Positions 34,672-45,101 of a stretch of 64,000 nt of DNA are shown here, one piece after another. The stretch is from contig JAJFHE010000015.1 of assembly GCA_021775755.1 (NCBI GenBank), forward strand, positions 62,001 through 126,000. The letters run 5' to 3'. The first letter of the stretch is position 1. Every line of letters starts with the position of its first letter. The DNA is from Hyphomicrobiales bacterium. Its GTDB lineage: Bacteria > Pseudomonadota > Alphaproteobacteria > Rhizobiales > JAJFHB01. The notes below the pieces were generated by a model, which was not told the DNA's origin, did no database searches, and saw only the letters and a program-made list of their open reading frames with translations. Position numbers and translations under genes: made by a program.

Positions 34672-35304
34672 ATGAACAGACAGAAAATCGCGGCAATTTT
34701 TCAACGCCTGCACGATGCCGACCCGGAACCTCAGGGCGAGCTCGACTACATCAGTCCCTACACATTGCTGGTCGCGGTGGCGCTGTCGGCACAGGCGACC
34801 GATGTCAGCGTCAACAAGGCAACCGGCCCGCTGTTCGCGCTGGCCGACACGCCTGAAAAAATGATCGCGCTTGGCGAGGCGCGGGTGCGTGACATGATCA
34901 AAACCATCGGGCTTTACCGCAACAAGGCGAAAAATGTCATCGGGCTCTCTGAACAATTGATCGAGCGGTTTGGCGGCACTGTGCCGCAGACCCGCGACGA
35001 GCTTGAAACTCTCCCCGGTGTCGGGCGCAAGACGGCCAATGTGGTGATGAACATCGCCTTCGGCGAGCCGACAATCGCGGTCGATACGCACATATTCAGA
35101 CTTGGCAACCGAACCCGCGTCGCGCCTGGAAAGACGCCGCTCGATGTGGAACTCAAACTTGAAAAGGCCGTGCCGACAAAGTTCAAGCAACACGCCCATC
35201 ACTGGCTCATTCTGCACGGACGCTACATCTGCAAGGCGCGCAAGCCGGACTGTGCGGCGTGCATCATCAACGATCTCTGCGAGTTCAAGGCCAAAGAACT
35301 TTAG
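34672..35304 (+). CDS. nth: Endonuclease III
   Basis: 210 residues from ATG 34672; the frame is open far upstream but homology begins here. The helix-hairpin-helix LPGVGRKTANVV contains the catalytic Lys120, and Asp138 lies in VDTHIFRLGNR. The [4Fe-4S] ligands are Cys187, Cys194, Cys197 and Cys203 in CKARKPDCAACIINDLC. It is a DNA glycosylase/AP lyase for oxidised pyrimidines. It ends 11 bp from the converging EI24 gene. Confidence 0.96.
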   Translation: MNRQKIAAIFQRLHDADPEPQGELDYISPYTLLVAVALSAQATDVSVNKATGPLFALADTPEKMIALGEARVRDMIKTIGLYRNKAKNVIGLSEQLIERFGGTVPQTRDELETLPGVGRKTANVVMNIAFGEPTIAVDTHIFRLGNRTRVAPGKTPLDVELKLEKAVPTKFKQHAHHWLILHGRYICKARKPDCAACIINDLCEFKAKEL

Positions 35305-35315
35305 GCCAAAGAGAT

Positions 35316-35984
35316 CTAGCGGGTCGCCGACCGCAGTGTCGATTTGAAGACGTGCACCATGAAAGAGGTGGCAAATAGCGGCACGAGCAGGTTGACGAAG
35401 GGAATGGCGGCAAAGAACGCGATCAGCATGCCCGACATGAGCACCCGCCCGGAATAGGCTTCGCGCAACGCCTTGACGTCATGCGGGGGCAGATGACGCA
35501 TGCCGGCAAGTTGAAAATATTCACGCCCCAGAAGATAGCCGTTGCCGGCGAGATATGCGGCAACGTTGATGCCTGGAATAAGCGCGATAAACAGCACGAA
35601 GAGATTGACGAACACGAGCAGGATCGCAAACCGTACCGCAACGCCCAGTGACTGGGAAAACGGCGGTTCGACACCTTGCGGGTCGTTGGGGTAGTGCCGC
35701 GCCTCGACCTGTTCGGCGATGCGGTCGAGGAAGAGACCGGCGAACAGAGCCGTTACCGGGCCGATGAGAAACACCATGCCGGCAATCATGCCGAGCCCGG
35801 CGATCACCGCGATCGTCGTGTTGAGCCACTCATAGGGCAGGATCGTGAAGGCCTGAAACAGCGTCTGGACACCCAGCCAGATCAGCACGAAAAGACCGAT
35901 TGTCAGGCCAAGCGACTTAAACAGGACGGCCCGGAAGCCGGGCGTGAAAAGCTGCTGAAAGGCCTTGAGGGCCGCAAAGAGCAT
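35316..35984 (-). CDS. EI24 domain (CysZ-like) membrane protein
   Basis: 222 residues with about four to five hydrophobic segments (around 22-42, 58-85, 118-150 and 185-210) and the family region FNPGF-like start LFTPGFRAVLFKSLGLTIGL. EI24/CysZ proteins include sulfate permeases, but outside the cys context this assignment is weak. No cysteine or sulfate genes are nearby. It converges with nth, a common pairing in related genomes. I call it only by family. Confidence 0.8.
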   Translation of the reverse strand: MLFAALKAFQQLFTPGFRAVLFKSLGLTIGLFVLIWLGVQTLFQAFTILPYEWLNTTIAVIAGLGMIAGMVFLIGPVTALFAGLFLDRIAEQVEARHYPNDPQGVEPPFSQSLGVAVRFAILLVFVNLFVLFIALIPGINVAAYLAGNGYLLGREYFQLAGMRHLPPHDVKALREAYSGRVLMSGMLIAFFAAIPFVNLLVPLFATSFMVHVFKSTLRSATR

Positions 35985-36176
35985 GGAATTGACGGATCCG
36001 GATTGATGGCGGGGCGATGCAACTGTGCCTGCAGGACTTAATGCGGTTCGTGTGGCAAAACAAGGACCGCCTGCGACCGCCTATCCGATTGCAACACGGG
36101 CGCGCGTCACTATACTCCGCGCGCGGCCGGTTGCGGCGCCTTCGTTACCGCCGGAAACACTCTTGAGGAAAATCCA

Positions 36177-37172
36177 TTGAGCGACGCAAAACTTGATGTG
36201 CTGGGCATCGGCAACGCCATCGTCGACGTGCTGGCGCGCTGTGACGACGACTTTCTGACGGCGCGGGGCCTTGCCAAGGGCGCCATGCAGCTGATCGATG
36301 AAACCGAAGCACAGGCGCTTTACGGTGCCATGGCGCCGGCGGTTGAAATCTCCGGCGGTTCGGCCGCCAACACGATCGCGGGCATTGCCTCGTTCGGCGG
36401 CAACACCGCCTTCGTCGGCAAGGTGCGCAACGATCAGCTTGGCGATGTCTTTGCACACGACATCCGCTCGCTCGGTGTCGACTACCAAACACGCGCGGCG
36501 GTAACGGGCCCGGCGACTGCGCGCTGCCTCGTTCTGGTGACGCCGGACGGTGAACGCACGCTCAACACCTATCTTGGCGCGAGCACGGCGCTCGCATCGG
36601 ACGATGTGCCCGAGGATCTCATCTCAAGTGCCAAAATTACCTATCTTGAGGGCTACCTGTGGGATCCGCCGGAAGCCAAGCAGGCTTTCCTCAAGGCGGC
36701 ACGGTGCGCACGCGGCGCCGGGCGCAAAGTGGCGCTCAGCCTGTCGGACGCCTTCTGCGTTGAACGCTACTGCGATGAGTTCCTCGATCTGGTGCGCCAT
36801 GACGTAGACATTCTGTTCGCCAACGAGACGGAGATCATGTCGCTTTACCAAGTCGACACTTTCGATGAGGCGCTGCAGAAGGCACGGCACGACTGCAAAC
36901 TCGCCGCCCTCACCCGCAGCGCGTCGGGATGTGTGGTTCTGTCAGGCGAGGAGCTTCATGTGGTGAATGCCCGAAAGGTCGACGAAGTTGTCGATACCAC
37001 CGGAGCCGGCGATCTATTTGCAGCCGGGTTCCTTTACGGTCTTACCCGTGACAAGCCGCTGATGCGCTGCGCCGAGCTCGGCGCACTGGCTGCGGCCGAA
37101 GTGATCTCGCATATCGGTGCACGGCCTGAAACAAACCTTGGCGAACTAGCCGACGAGCTTGATCTCGACTGA
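36177..37172 (+). CDS. PfkB family carbohydrate kinase (adenosine kinase-like)
   Basis: 331 residues from TTG 36177, which has GAGGA at good spacing and no ATG nearby. The PfkB signatures are ISGGSAANTIAGIASFGG (about 56-73) and DTTGAGDLFAAGFLYGL (about 275-291), the latter with the catalytic Asp. The start LDVLGIGNAIVDVLARCDD is typical of the alphaproteobacterial adenosine kinase group. The likely reaction is phosphorylation of adenosine or a sugar with ATP. It ends 20 bp from the converging coaA. Confidence 0.88.
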   Translation: MSDAKLDVLGIGNAIVDVLARCDDDFLTARGLAKGAMQLIDETEAQALYGAMAPAVEISGGSAANTIAGIASFGGNTAFVGKVRNDQLGDVFAHDIRSLGVDYQTRAAVTGPATARCLVLVTPDGERTLNTYLGASTALASDDVPEDLISSAKITYLEGYLWDPPEAKQAFLKAARCARGAGRKVALSLSDAFCVERYCDEFLDLVRHDVDILFANETEIMSLYQVDTFDEALQKARHDCKLAALTRSASGCVVLSGEELHVVNARKVDEVVDTTGAGDLFAAGFLYGLTRDKPLMRCAELGALAAAEVISHIGARPETNLGELADELDLD

Positions 37173-37192
37173 GAAACCAGCCGCTGCGCAAT

Positions 37193-38161
37193 TCAGAGCT
37201 TGCGCAGCGCCACCGAACCGATTTCGTGATTGTCGCCCTTGCGCAGAATGAGATCGGCACGCTGGCGGGTGGGAAGAACGTTCTCGCGCAGATTGGCGAG
37301 GTTGATGCTTTCCCAGATGCCGTTGGCAGTTTCCGATGCCTCGTCGTCACTCAGTGATGCATAGCGATGAAAGTAGGATTTCGGATTGCTGAACGCCGTG
37401 TGGCGCAGGCTGTAGAAGCGTTCGACATACCATTCGCGCAGGATGTCGACACTGGCATCGATGTAAATCGAAAAGTCGAAGAAATCGGACACATAGGGAA
37501 CAGCCTTGCCGTCGCGCGGCGGCTTGCCCGTCTGCAACACGGTCAGGCCTTCGACGATCAGCACATCGGGCTGATCGATGCGGATGGTCTTGCCCGGCAT
37601 GACATCGTAGTGAAGGTGAGAATAGACCGGCGCCTCGACATTGCGCTTGCCGGCCTTGATGGCGGACAAAAACCGCAGCAGCGCGGGCAGGTCGTAGCTT
37701 TCGGGAAATCCCTTGCGGTTGAGAATATTCTGCTCTTCAAGTTCCACGTTCGGCAGCAGAAATCCGTCCGTCGGCACAAGATCGACTTTGGGATGATCCG
37801 GCCAGCGCGACAGCAGCGCCTGCAGAATACGTGCCGTGGTGCTCTTTCCGACCGCCACAGAACCGGCCATGCCGATAATATAGGGAACCTTGTGCTCGCC
37901 GCCGCCGAGAAATTCCTGCGTGGCGCTGTAGAGACCCTGGGTGGCGGCAACATAGAGGTTGAGCAACCGGGACAGCGGAAGGTAGATCTGCTCAACCTCC
38001 GCGATCGAAACCTGTTCGTTCAGACCGCGCAGTTCTTCAAGCTCGACTTCCGTCAGAGTGAGGGGCGTGTCGGCGCGCAACCTTGACCATTCGTTCTTCG
38101 AATAGATGCGGTAGGGCGAGAGTTCGCCGAAATCAGAGCGGTTGTCCGACTGGGCATCCAT
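37193..38161 (-). CDS. coaA: Type I pantothenate kinase
   Basis: 322 residues from ATG 38161. The Walker A motif GSVAVGKST is at 100-108 ([18 protein letters not shown]). [19 protein letters not shown] and [10 protein letters not shown] are characteristic of CoaA, the CoA-feedback-regulated bacterial enzyme that starts coenzyme A synthesis. It begins 7 bp after hisE and so belongs to the his run. The pairing hisE-coaA is common in Hyphomicrobiales. Confidence 0.96.
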   Translation of the reverse strand: MDAQSDNRSDFGELSPYRIYSKNEWSRLRADTPLTLTEVELEELRGLNEQVSIAEVEQIYLPLSRLLNLYVAATQGLYSATQEFLGGGEHKVPYIIGMAGSVAVGKSTTARILQALLSRWPDHPKVDLVPTDGFLLPNVELEEQNILNRKGFPESYDLPALLRFLSAIKAGKRNVEAPVYSHLHYDVMPGKTIRIDQPDVLIVEGLTVLQTGKPPRDGKAVPYVSDFFDFSIYIDASVDILREWYVERFYSLRHTAFSNPKSYFHRYASLSDDEASETANGIWESINLANLRENVLPTRQRADLILRKGDNHEIGSVALRKL

Positions 38162-38168
38162 GCTGCGA

Positions 38169-38522
38169 TTACCTTTCGCCCGTCGCGACGCGGGCCGCCT
38201 TTTCAGCGTGGCCGCTGGTGCCCTGGCGCCGCGCAAGTTCGCCAAGCACATCGTCAAGCGAAATGTCCGCCGCGTGCAGTGCGACAAGTAGATGATATAC
38301 GAGGTCGGCAGCTTCCGCTGTCGCGGCTTCGCGCTTTCCCGCAACCGCGGCGATGGCAAATTCCACCGCTTCTTCGCCGACTTTCTGGGCGCAAGTCTCC
38401 ATCCCGCCGGCGAGAAGGGAGGCCGTATAGGACGTATCGGCCGCCGCGCCGTCGCGCGCCGCGATCAGATCGGCGAGGTCTTTCAGAACCTCCAGTCCGG
38501 CCTTATCGTCCATTTCCCGCAT
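38169..38522 (-). CDS. hisE: Phosphoribosyl-ATP diphosphatase
   Basis: 117 residues. The MazG-like core [20 protein letters not shown] and [12 protein letters not shown] carries the acidic metal ligands (EExxE and ExxD). It hydrolyses PR-ATP to PR-AMP, the second step of histidine synthesis. It lies 104 bp after hisF and 7 bp before coaA. hisI is not next to it. Confidence 0.95.
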   Translation of the reverse strand: MREMDDKAGLEVLKDLADLIAARDGAAADTSYTASLLAGGMETCAQKVGEEAVEFAIAAVAGKREAATAEAADLVYHLLVALHAADISLDDVLGELARRQGTSGHAEKAARVATGER

Positions 38523-38626
38523 GTTCCCCGTAAATCAGCCTGAAATATCGCGCAATCCGCTAGCAGACTGCACGGAATGTGTCATGGCAACTTTGGTTGC
38601 ACAAGTTGCACCAGACCGCAGCAAGT

Positions 38627-39400
38627 TTATTGATCGAGACGCATGGCAAGGCCGGCTGCCGCCATGTGCCGTTTGGCCTGCATGATTTCGTATGTGCCGA
38701 AGTGGAAGATCGAGGCAGCGAGGACGGCGCTCGCGCCGCCATCGCGTACACCCTCGACCAGATGATCGAGCGTGCCGACGCCGCCGCTGGCAATGACCGG
38801 AACCGAAACCGCATCGGATATGGCGCGTGTCAGCGTGCAGTCGAAACCCTCGCCCGTGCCATCGCGGTCCATGGAGGTCAAAAGAATCTCGCCGGCGCCA
38901 AGCGACACCACCTGGCGTGCAAACGCGACGGCGTCGATGCCCGTGGGCTCTCGGCCGCCATGCGTGAATATTTCCCAGCCTGGGTCGGAGCCGCCGCGCA
39001 CCTGCTTGGCGTCAACCGCCACAACGATACACTGGGCGCCGAATTTCTCCGCCGCGCTCGAAACAAATCCGGGATCTTTCACCGCCGCCGTATTGATCGA
39101 CACTTTGTCGGCACCGGCAAGCAGCAGGCGGCGGATATCTTCGACCTCACGCACGCCGCCGCCGACGGTCAGCGGCATGAAGCACTGCTCGGCCGTGCGG
39201 CTGACAACATCGAAAATGATGCCGCGGTTTTCATGCGTTGCCGTGATGTCGAGAAAGCACAGTTCGTCGGCGCCCGCGGCGTCATAGGCACGCGCGCTTT
39301 CGACCGGATCGCCGGCGTCACGCAGGTCGACGAAGTTGACGCCTTTCACGACGCGGCCGTCCTTGACGTCGAGACAGGGGATAATGCGTACCTTTAGCAC
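38627..39400 (-). CDS. hisF: Imidazole glycerol phosphate synthase, cyclase subunit
   Basis: 257 residues from GTG 39400. The barrel starts [20 protein letters not shown], with catalytic Asp in LDVKDG and in [33 protein letters not shown] is the phosphate site. It works with HisH to make imidazole glycerol phosphate and AICAR. It overlaps hisA by 7 bp, so the two are coupled. Confidence 0.97.
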   Translation of the reverse strand: MLKVRIIPCLDVKDGRVVKGVNFVDLRDAGDPVESARAYDAAGADELCFLDITATHENRGIIFDVVSRTAEQCFMPLTVGGGVREVEDIRRLLLAGADKVSINTAAVKDPGFVSSAAEKFGAQCIVVAVDAKQVRGGSDPGWEIFTHGGREPTGIDAVAFARQVVSLGAGEILLTSMDRDGTGEGFDCTLTRAISDAVSVPVIASGGVGTLDHLVEGVRDGGASAVLAASIFHFGTYEIMQAKRHMAAAGLAMRLDQ

Positions 39401-40140
39401 CGGCCAATCTCCCGCGCAGCTGCGATTTTCGCAAGCGCCCCGTTTGCTTCTAGTCTGCCGTCGTAAAGCGCGCGGCCGGAAATTGCACCTTCGAGACCGG
39501 CACAGCGCGCCTCGAGCAGCGCCTCGATGTCGGTGATCGACGCCAGTCCTCCGCTTGCAATCACCGGAATGGAAATCGCGTTGGCGAGCGCGAGCGTTGC
39601 GTCAATGTTCAACCCCTCAAGCACGCCATCGCGGTCGATATCGGTGTAGATGATCGCGGCGACACCGGCATCGGCAAACCGAGCGGCAATATCCATCGCG
39701 GTGAGATCGGAGGTTTCCGCCCAGCCCTCCACGGCGACCCGGCCGGACCTCGCGTCGAGCCCCACCGCAACCTGTCCCGGGAAAGCTTTGCAGGCTGCTC
39801 TTACAAGATCGGGATCGCGCACCGCGACGGTTCCAAGAATGACGCGGGCCAGGCCCTGCGCCAGCCAGTGTTCGATGGTTGCCATATCGCGAATGCCACC
39901 ACCAAGCTGCACCGGGATGGAGACGGCGGCAATGATGTCGGCAACGACCTGCGCATTGACCGGCCTGCCGGCAAAGGCGCCGTTCAGATCAACCATGTGG
40001 AGGTATTCAAAACCGGTTGTTTCGAATTCCAGGGCCTGGGCCACCGGATCTGCATTGAACACGGTCGCCTGGTCCATTTCGCCTTTGACGAGGCGCACGC
40101 AGGCGCCGTCCTTCAGGTCGATGGCGGGAAACAGGATCAT
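39394..40140 (-). CDS. hisA: Phosphoribosylformimino-AICAR-phosphate isomerase
   Basis: 248 residues from ATG 40140, which shares ATGA with the hisH stop; GTG 40149 is a less likely start. It is a half-barrel repeat protein like His[34 protein letters not shown], the catalytic TDIDRDG and the second phosphate site IASGGLAS. It opens the ribose of ProFAR. The gene sits between hisH and hisF with overlaps on both sides. Confidence 0.97.
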   Translation of the reverse strand: MILFPAIDLKDGACVRLVKGEMDQATVFNADPVAQALEFETTGFEYLHMVDLNGAFAGRPVNAQVVADIIAAVSIPVQLGGGIRDMATIEHWLAQGLARVILGTVAVRDPDLVRAACKAFPGQVAVGLDARSGRVAVEGWAETSDLTAMDIAARFADAGVAAIIYTDIDRDGVLEGLNIDATLALANAISIPVIASGGLASITDIEALLEARCAGLEGAISGRALYDGRLEANGALAKIAAAREIGRC

Positions 40141-40787
40141 GGTGCCCACCTCAGAAAGTTTTCGATCAGCTTCAGGCCGAGTTTTTGGCTTTTTTCCGGG
40201 TGGAACTGGGTGCCGACCATGTTGCCGCGCGCCACCATCGCGGTCAGTTTCGAACCATAATCGGTTGTCGCCACCAGATCGTTCCGGTCTCCGGGCTGCA
40301 GATGAAAGGAATGCACGAAGTAGGCGTGCAAGCCGTCAGGCCCGGTGGTAACTCCCTCAAGCAGCGCGTGAGGCGCTTCCGGCGTCAGCGTGTTCCAGCC
40401 CATATGCGGGATCTTGAGGGACGGGTCATCCGGCTCAATTGCCACGACGTCTCCGGATATCCAGCCCAAACCCTCGGTCACGCCGAATTCCAGCCCGCGG
40501 CTCGCCATCAGCTGCATACCGACGCAAATGCCAAGAAACGGGCGGCCTTTTGCCGTGACGGCATCCACAAGCGCTTCTGTCATGCCATCGACCGCCGCAA
40601 GGCCCTGTCGGCAATCGGCAAAGGCGCCGACGCCCGGCAGCACCACGCGGTCGGCGGCTGCGACCACATCGGGATCGCCGGTCACCGTAATGTCGGCGGA
40701 TATGCCCGCCTCGGCGGCGGAGCGCTCGAACGCCTTGGAGGCTGAGCGCAGATTGCCCGAGCCGTAATCGATGATTGCGACTTTCAT
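40137..40787 (-). CDS. hisH: Imidazole glycerol phosphate synthase, glutaminase subunit
   Basis: 216 residues. The glutamine amidotransferase triad is visible: Cys88 in GICVGMQLM, and His and Glu in [10 protein letters not shown] near 195-204. The start [20 protein letters not shown] and the oxyanion-strand motif PGVGAF are typical. It supplies ammonia to HisF. The start overlaps the DUF2628 gene by 4 bp and the stop overlaps hisA by 4 bp. Confidence 0.97.
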   Translation of the reverse strand: MKVAIIDYGSGNLRSASKAFERSAAEAGISADITVTGDPDVVAAADRVVLPGVGAFADCRQGLAAVDGMTEALVDAVTAKGRPFLGICVGMQLMASRGLEFGVTEGLGWISGDVVAIEPDDPSLKIPHMGWNTLTPEAPHALLEGVTTGPDGLHAYFVHSFHLQPGDRNDLVATTDYGSKLTAMVARGNMVGTQFHPEKSQKLGLKLIENFLRWAP

Positions 40788-41293
40788 GCCGCGCCGCCGG
40801 GAGCTGGAAACAAGCCGGCCGCATCCTCGCGCCGCGGCGGCAGCACCGTGCGGCCAGGGACATTGGCCGACATCGGTGAGCTGTCACCGGCAGTTTGCGG
40901 AGCGCCAACGTCTTCGGCGAGGGCTTCGAGATAGCGTTGTTCCGCCGCACCCATTCCTTTTGCCATGACAACCGCAATCTCGGCGTGACCGCGGCCGCGC
41001 AGGGTCCAGCGTTTCAGATCGTTTGCAAAAAGGCCCGATCCTGCATGAACCGTCAGCATCACGCATGCGGCAACGAATCCCGAAAGACCCGCCGCGGCGA
41101 TGACGGCGATCAGCCCGACCCATATCAAAACGTAGAGCACGACGACAAGCCACAAGCCGTTCAATAGAAACCACAACAACGGAAACACCAGGGCCGGCCA
41201 GCAAAAACCTTCCTTGACGAATGTCAGGCGCTCGACGGTGGCGCGTATTTCAGCCGAGTTCTGAGCCGGATGATGGACAGTGAAAATGGTCAT
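40784..41293 (-). CDS. DUF2628 family membrane protein in the his operon
   Basis: 169 residues from ATG 41293. After the conserved start TIFTVHHP and a basic stretch come two hydrophobic segments (about 32-52 and 55-80: [20 protein letters not shown] and [20 protein letters not shown]). A soluble stretch follows with RYLEALAED and a Pro-rich tail. DUF2628 is a small membrane family without known function. It lies between hisB and hisH with a 4-bp overlap to hisH, its normal place in this order, so it is cotranscribed with histidine genes. A direct role in histidine synthesis is not established. Confidence 0.87.
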   Translation of the reverse strand: MTIFTVHHPAQNSAEIRATVERLTFVKEGFCWPALVFPLLWFLLNGLWLVVVLYVLIWVGLIAVIAAAGLSGFVAACVMLTVHAGSGLFANDLKRWTLRGRGHAEIAVVMAKGMGAAEQRYLEALAEDVGAPQTAGDSSPMSANVPGRTVLPPRREDAAGLFPAPGGAA

Positions 41294-41316
41294 AATCGAA
41301 TCGTCTTGCTTCTCGC

Positions 41317-41910
41317 CTAACCGCCCAGCGTACCCTTGGTCGAGGGCACCTGATCGGCGCGGCGCGGATCGATTTCCATGGCGGCGCGCAGGGCTCGCGC
41401 GAGCCCCTTGTAACATGCCTCGACAATGTGATGCGTGTTGTCGCCGTAGAGACACTCGACATGCAGTGTGATGCCGGAATTCTGCGCAAATGCATGAAAC
41501 CATTCGCGGAAAAGCTCCGTGTCCATGTCGCCGAGCTTGGCCGCCGGCAGATCGACATTCCACACGAGATATGGCCGGCCGGAGATATCGAGGGCGATGC
41601 GGGTTAGGGTCTCGTCCATAGGCGAATGCACGCTGGCATAGCGCGTAATGCCACGGCGGTCGCCGAGCGCCTTGTGAACCGCCTGGCCGATGGCGATGCC
41701 TGTATCTTCCGTGGTGTGGTGCATATCGATATGCAGGTCGCCCGTTGCCTGGACGGTCAGATCAAGCAGGCCGTGACGGGCGACCTGCTCGAGCATATGA
41801 TCGAGAAATCCGATCCCGGTGGCGATCTCGCAGGCGCCGGTGCCGTCGAGACCGACCGACACGGAGATGTCGGTTTCGGTTGTCTTGCGGTGGATTTCGG
41901 CGCTACGCAT
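41317..41910 (-). CDS. hisB: Imidazoleglycerol-phosphate dehydratase
   Basis: 197 residues from ATG 41910, the monofunctional form without the phosphatase domain. The manganese-site histidines are in [32 protein letters not shown] and [19 protein letters not shown]. It dehydrates imidazole glycerol phosphate. It heads the run hisB-DUF2628-hisH-hisA-hisF-hisE-coaA and diverges from hslV across 210 bp. Confidence 0.97.
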   Translation of the reverse strand: MRSAEIHRKTTETDISVSVGLDGTGACEIATGIGFLDHMLEQVARHGLLDLTVQATGDLHIDMHHTTEDTGIAIGQAVHKALGDRRGITRYASVHSPMDETLTRIALDISGRPYLVWNVDLPAAKLGDMDTELFREWFHAFAQNSGITLHVECLYGDNTHHIVEACYKGLARALRAAMEIDPRRADQVPSTKGTLGG

Positions 41911-42120
41911 TGTGCCGTCACCTTTCAGTTGCAGGCAGCGCTCGGCGGCCCGGTTCCATGGTCGAGCGCTTTTTATCAGGTGGCGTGCACGAATACCAGT
42001 TAACGCGGCCTGCCTTCCTGCGACGTCGTAAATACGAGGCCCGGTGTGCATGAGGGGCTTTTCTTTGTGATCAGGACCGCTTACATCACCAACCACCGAA
42101 GTCGACGAAAAGGCCAAGAC

Positions 42121-42690
42121 GTGAATACGAGCAATCCCGCCGCAAGCGCTGCAAACTGGCATGGCACAACGATCCTCACCATCCGCAAGGGTGGAAAGGT
42201 GGTAATTGTCGGCGACGGACAGGTGAGCCTTGGCGACACGGTGATCAAAGGCAATGCGCGCAAGGTCCGCCCGCTCGGCCAGGGAAACGTGATTGCCGGT
42301 TTTGCCGGGGCCACCGCGGACGCTATGACACTGTTTGAGCGGCTCGAGGCAAAACTCGAGCAGTATCCCACGCAGCTTGCGCGTGCCTGTGTCGAACTTG
42401 CCAAGGACTGGCGCACGGACCGCTATCTGCGGCGGCTTGAGGCGATGATGATTGTGGCGGATGCCTCCGACAGTCTGGTGCTGACCGGTACCGGCGATGT
42501 GCTGGAACCCGAAGGCGGCCTGATCGGCATCGGATCAGGCGGAAATTATGCGATGGCAGCAGCACGGGCTCTCATCGACACCGAACTCGGCGCGGAAGAC
42601 ATCGCCCGCAAGGCCATGGCGATTGCCGCGGAAATCTGCATTTACACGAATAACAACATAACCATCGAAAAACTGGACGCTGGCGCCTGA
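42121..42690 (+). CDS. hslV: ATP-dependent protease subunit HslV (ClpQ)
   Basis: 189 residues from GTG 42121. A propeptide of about 15 residues ([15 protein letters not shown]) precedes the N-terminal nucleophile Thr in [23 protein letters not shown]. The rest is a standard proteasome-like fold with [20 protein letters not shown]. The mature peptidase forms two stacked hexamers capped by HslU. The spacing of 52 bp to hslU indicates one operon, as everywhere. Confidence 0.95.
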   Translation: MNTSNPAASAANWHGTTILTIRKGGKVVIVGDGQVSLGDTVIKGNARKVRPLGQGNVIAGFAGATADAMTLFERLEAKLEQYPTQLARACVELAKDWRTDRYLRRLEAMMIVADASDSLVLTGTGDVLEPEGGLIGIGSGGNYAMAAARALIDTELGAEDIARKAMAIAAEICIYTNNNITIEKLDAGA

Positions 42691-42742
42691 GCGCGTGGGC
42701 CCGGTATCGATGCCTTTCGAACACGCGACATGAGGCGCATGA

Positions 42743-44050
42743 ATGACTGATTTCTCACCGCGCGAGATCGTTTCCGAACTCGACCGCTTCATTATCGGGC
42801 AAGGCGACGCCAAGCGCGCCGTTGCCATCGCGCTGCGCAACCGCTGGCGCCGCAAACAGCTGGACGACCTCATGCGTGAGGAAGTGCTGCCGAAGAACAT
42901 CTTGATGATCGGGCCGACGGGCGTCGGCAAAACCGAAATTGCCCGGCGGCTCGCCAAACTTGCAAACGCGCCATTCATCAAGGTTGAAGCGACGAAGTTT
43001 ACCGAAGTCGGCTATGTGGGCCGCGATGTCGAACAGATGATCCGTGACCTCATGGAAGTGGCGCTGGCCATCGTGCGCACCGGCAAGCGCAAGCAGGTCG
43101 AGGCTGCCGCCCATTTGCAGGCGGAGGAGCGGGTCGTCGATGCTTTGGTTGGCGACAGCGCCAGCGCTTCCACCCGCGAATCGTTTCGCAAGAAGTTGCG
43201 CACCGGCGAGCTCGACGACAAGGAAATCGAAGTACAAGTGGCCGATACCGGCGGCGGCATGCCGGCGTTTGAAATACCCGGCATGCCGGGTGCGCAGATG
43301 GGCATGGTCAATCTCAACGACATGCTCGGCAAGGCGTTTGGCGAGCGAACGAAAACGAAACGTACAACGGTGCGTGAAAGCTACGAACTGCTGATTGCCG
43401 AAGAGTCCGACAAGCTGCTTGATGAAGATCAGCTGGTTCAGGAGGGCATATCGCTCGTTGAAAACAACGGCATCGTTTTCATCGACGAGATCGACAAGAT
43501 CTGCGCGCGTTCGGAACGCACCGGCGGCGATGTGAGCCGCGAGGGCGTACAGCGCGACCTGCTGCCGCTCATTGAGGGCACGACGGTGAGCACGAAATAC
43601 GGACCTGTGCGCACTGACCATATTCTGTTTATTGCCTCCGGCGCGTTCCACCTCGCCAAGCCCTCAGACCTTCTTCCCGAGTTGCAGGGCCGCCTGCCGA
43701 TCCGGGTCGAGCTGAGGGCCCTTAGCAAGGAAGACTTCAGGCGTATCCTGACCGAGCCCGAGGCAAGCCTGATCAAGCAGTATGTGGCGCTGCTCGGAAC
43801 CGAGGATGTGACCCTTGAGTTCACCGAAGATGGTATCGAGGCGATCGCCAACATCGCGGCCGACATCAATTCGACCATCGAGAATATCGGCGCGCGGCGT
43901 CTGCACACCGTAATCGAGCGGGTGCTCGACACGATCAGCTTCGATGCCACCGACAAGCCGGACACGGCGGTTACCATCGATAAGGATTATGTCCAGGAGC
44001 ACGTGGGTGATCTGGCGAAAGATGCCGACCTGTCGCGGTTTATCCTCTGA
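42743..44050 (+). CDS. hslU: ATP-dependent protease ATPase subunit HslU (ClpY)
   Basis: 435 residues. The N-terminal [21 protein letters not shown], Walker [16 protein letters not shown] and the pore loop GYVGRD are intact, as are Walker [12 protein letters not shown] and the C-terminal LSRFIL that docks into HslV. The variable I-domain spans about residues 110-240. It unfolds substrates for HslV in the cytoplasm. It ends 8 bp from the converging XRE gene. Confidence 0.97.
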   Translation: MTDFSPREIVSELDRFIIGQGDAKRAVAIALRNRWRRKQLDDLMREEVLPKNILMIGPTGVGKTEIARRLAKLANAPFIKVEATKFTEVGYVGRDVEQMIRDLMEVALAIVRTGKRKQVEAAAHLQAEERVVDALVGDSASASTRESFRKKLRTGELDDKEIEVQVADTGGGMPAFEIPGMPGAQMGMVNLNDMLGKAFGERTKTKRTTVRESYELLIAEESDKLLDEDQLVQEGISLVENNGIVFIDEIDKICARSERTGGDVSREGVQRDLLPLIEGTTVSTKYGPVRTDHILFIASGAFHLAKPSDLLPELQGRLPIRVELRALSKEDFRRILTEPEASLIKQYVALLGTEDVTLEFTEDGIEAIANIAADINSTIENIGARRLHTVIERVLDTISFDATDKPDTAVTIDKDYVQEHVGDLAKDADLSRFIL

Positions 44051-44058
44051 TAAGCTGC

Positions 44059-44418
44059 CTAACGCGTGCTTTCGTTGAGCTGGTGCAGCAAGGATTGGAG
44101 CTCGTGCTCGGTGAGATCCGATATCTGGGTGGCCAGCCGGTTCGCGACTTCGGTCGCGTGCGGGTGAAGGCCGGCAGTGTTTACGGTGACGCGCGGATTG
44201 GAAATCTGAGCCAGCCTTTGCAGCTCTTCCGCATCGTCCCAGATCACATTGAAATATTCGATCACGCGCTGAACGAAAGCCCAGCTCGGCTTGCCCCGGT
44301 GACCATGCTCGAGTGCTGAGAGATAGGCGCCCGATACATCCAACGCCGATGCCATCTCTTTCATTGTTACACCGCGGGCCTCACGCAATGCCCGCACTTT
44401 GGCACCAAAAGGTGTCAT
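44059..44418 (-). CDS. XRE family helix-turn-helix protein
   Basis: 119 residues. A Cro/C1-type helix-turn-helix spans about 5-62: FGAKVRALREARGVTMKEMA then LDVSGAYLSALEHGHRGKPS. A C-terminal half with NPRVTVNTAGLHPHATEVAN follows, a segment conserved in the alphaproteobacterial family found at this place. It lies 30 bp after smr on the same strand. The target genes are unknown. Confidence 0.88.
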   Translation of the reverse strand: MTPFGAKVRALREARGVTMKEMASALDVSGAYLSALEHGHRGKPSWAFVQRVIEYFNVIWDDAEELQRLAQISNPRVTVNTAGLHPHATEVANRLATQISDLTEHELQSLLHQLNESTR

Positions 44419-44448
44419 GGTCTCGACTTGCCCCCAAGTCTTAAATGG

Positions 44449-45090
44449 TTAAACGCGCCTTGGTTTCCGCAGTCTCACATAAAATGCGCCGCCACCGCCA
44501 TGACGCGGGTGCGCAGGTTGATATCCAGATACCATGACGCGGAATTCCGGCTCTTCCAGCCACTGCGGCAGTGCGCGCCGAAGTACACCTTCGCGTTCCG
44601 GCATATCTACGTAGTTGTAGCCGTGCAACGTGTGTCTTGCAACAGGTGCACGACCTTTTCCGGTTATGACGAGGACGGTACGATGCCCGGACTTGCGCGC
44701 CCGTAAGATAAATCCACGCAGCGCGGAGCGCGCGTCTTGCCGTCCCATGCCGTGCAGGTCGAGCCGTGCGTCGACCTCGACGCTCCCGCGTACAAACTTT
44801 TGCCGGGTACGCCGGTCAAGACCGGTCATCGGCATGGCAACGGGCGCGGGCGCCGCCGGGGCATGGACCGCCGGAGCAATCGGCCGGTGTTTGACGCTAT
44901 TGCGTTTTGGCGATTTCGGTGGCGACGATGATTTCTGCCCTGGCTCCGTTTTACTGCCCGGGTCGGCTGCCTGGTAGCGCCGCGGCTGGTCCTTCAACGG
45001 CTCGACGGTGCGCGTGACCGTGTGCCACAGCTCAAAATCATCCGGCAGCGGCGTGTTCCCAGCGGTTTTCGATTTGGATTTGCGGGTCAT
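44449..45090 (-). CDS. Smr domain protein
   Basis: 213 residues. The first 110 residues are basic and low in complexity (Lys/Pro/Ala). The Smr domain follows with LDLHGMGRQDARSALRGFIL and VLVITGKGR, then GGGGAFYVRLRK at the end. The LDLHG motif belongs to MutS2-type Smr nucleases or RNA-binding proteins; stand-alone forms can act in ribosome rescue. The precise role is unknown. It sits 11 bp downstream of mltA in the run timA-mltA-smr-xre. Confidence 0.9.
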   Translation of the reverse strand: MTRKSKSKTAGNTPLPDDFELWHTVTRTVEPLKDQPRRYQAADPGSKTEPGQKSSSPPKSPKRNSVKHRPIAPAVHAPAAPAPVAMPMTGLDRRTRQKFVRGSVEVDARLDLHGMGRQDARSALRGFILRARKSGHRTVLVITGKGRAPVARHTLHGYNYVDMPEREGVLRRALPQWLEEPEFRVMVSGYQPAHPRHGGGGAFYVRLRKPRRV

Positions 45091-45101
45091 GACTCCACCG
45101 C

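Noticed and set aside
38588..38612. Hairpin gcaactt/aagttgc downstream of hisF
   Set aside because: A 7-bp stem without a T-run on the relevant strand; not enough for a terminator call.
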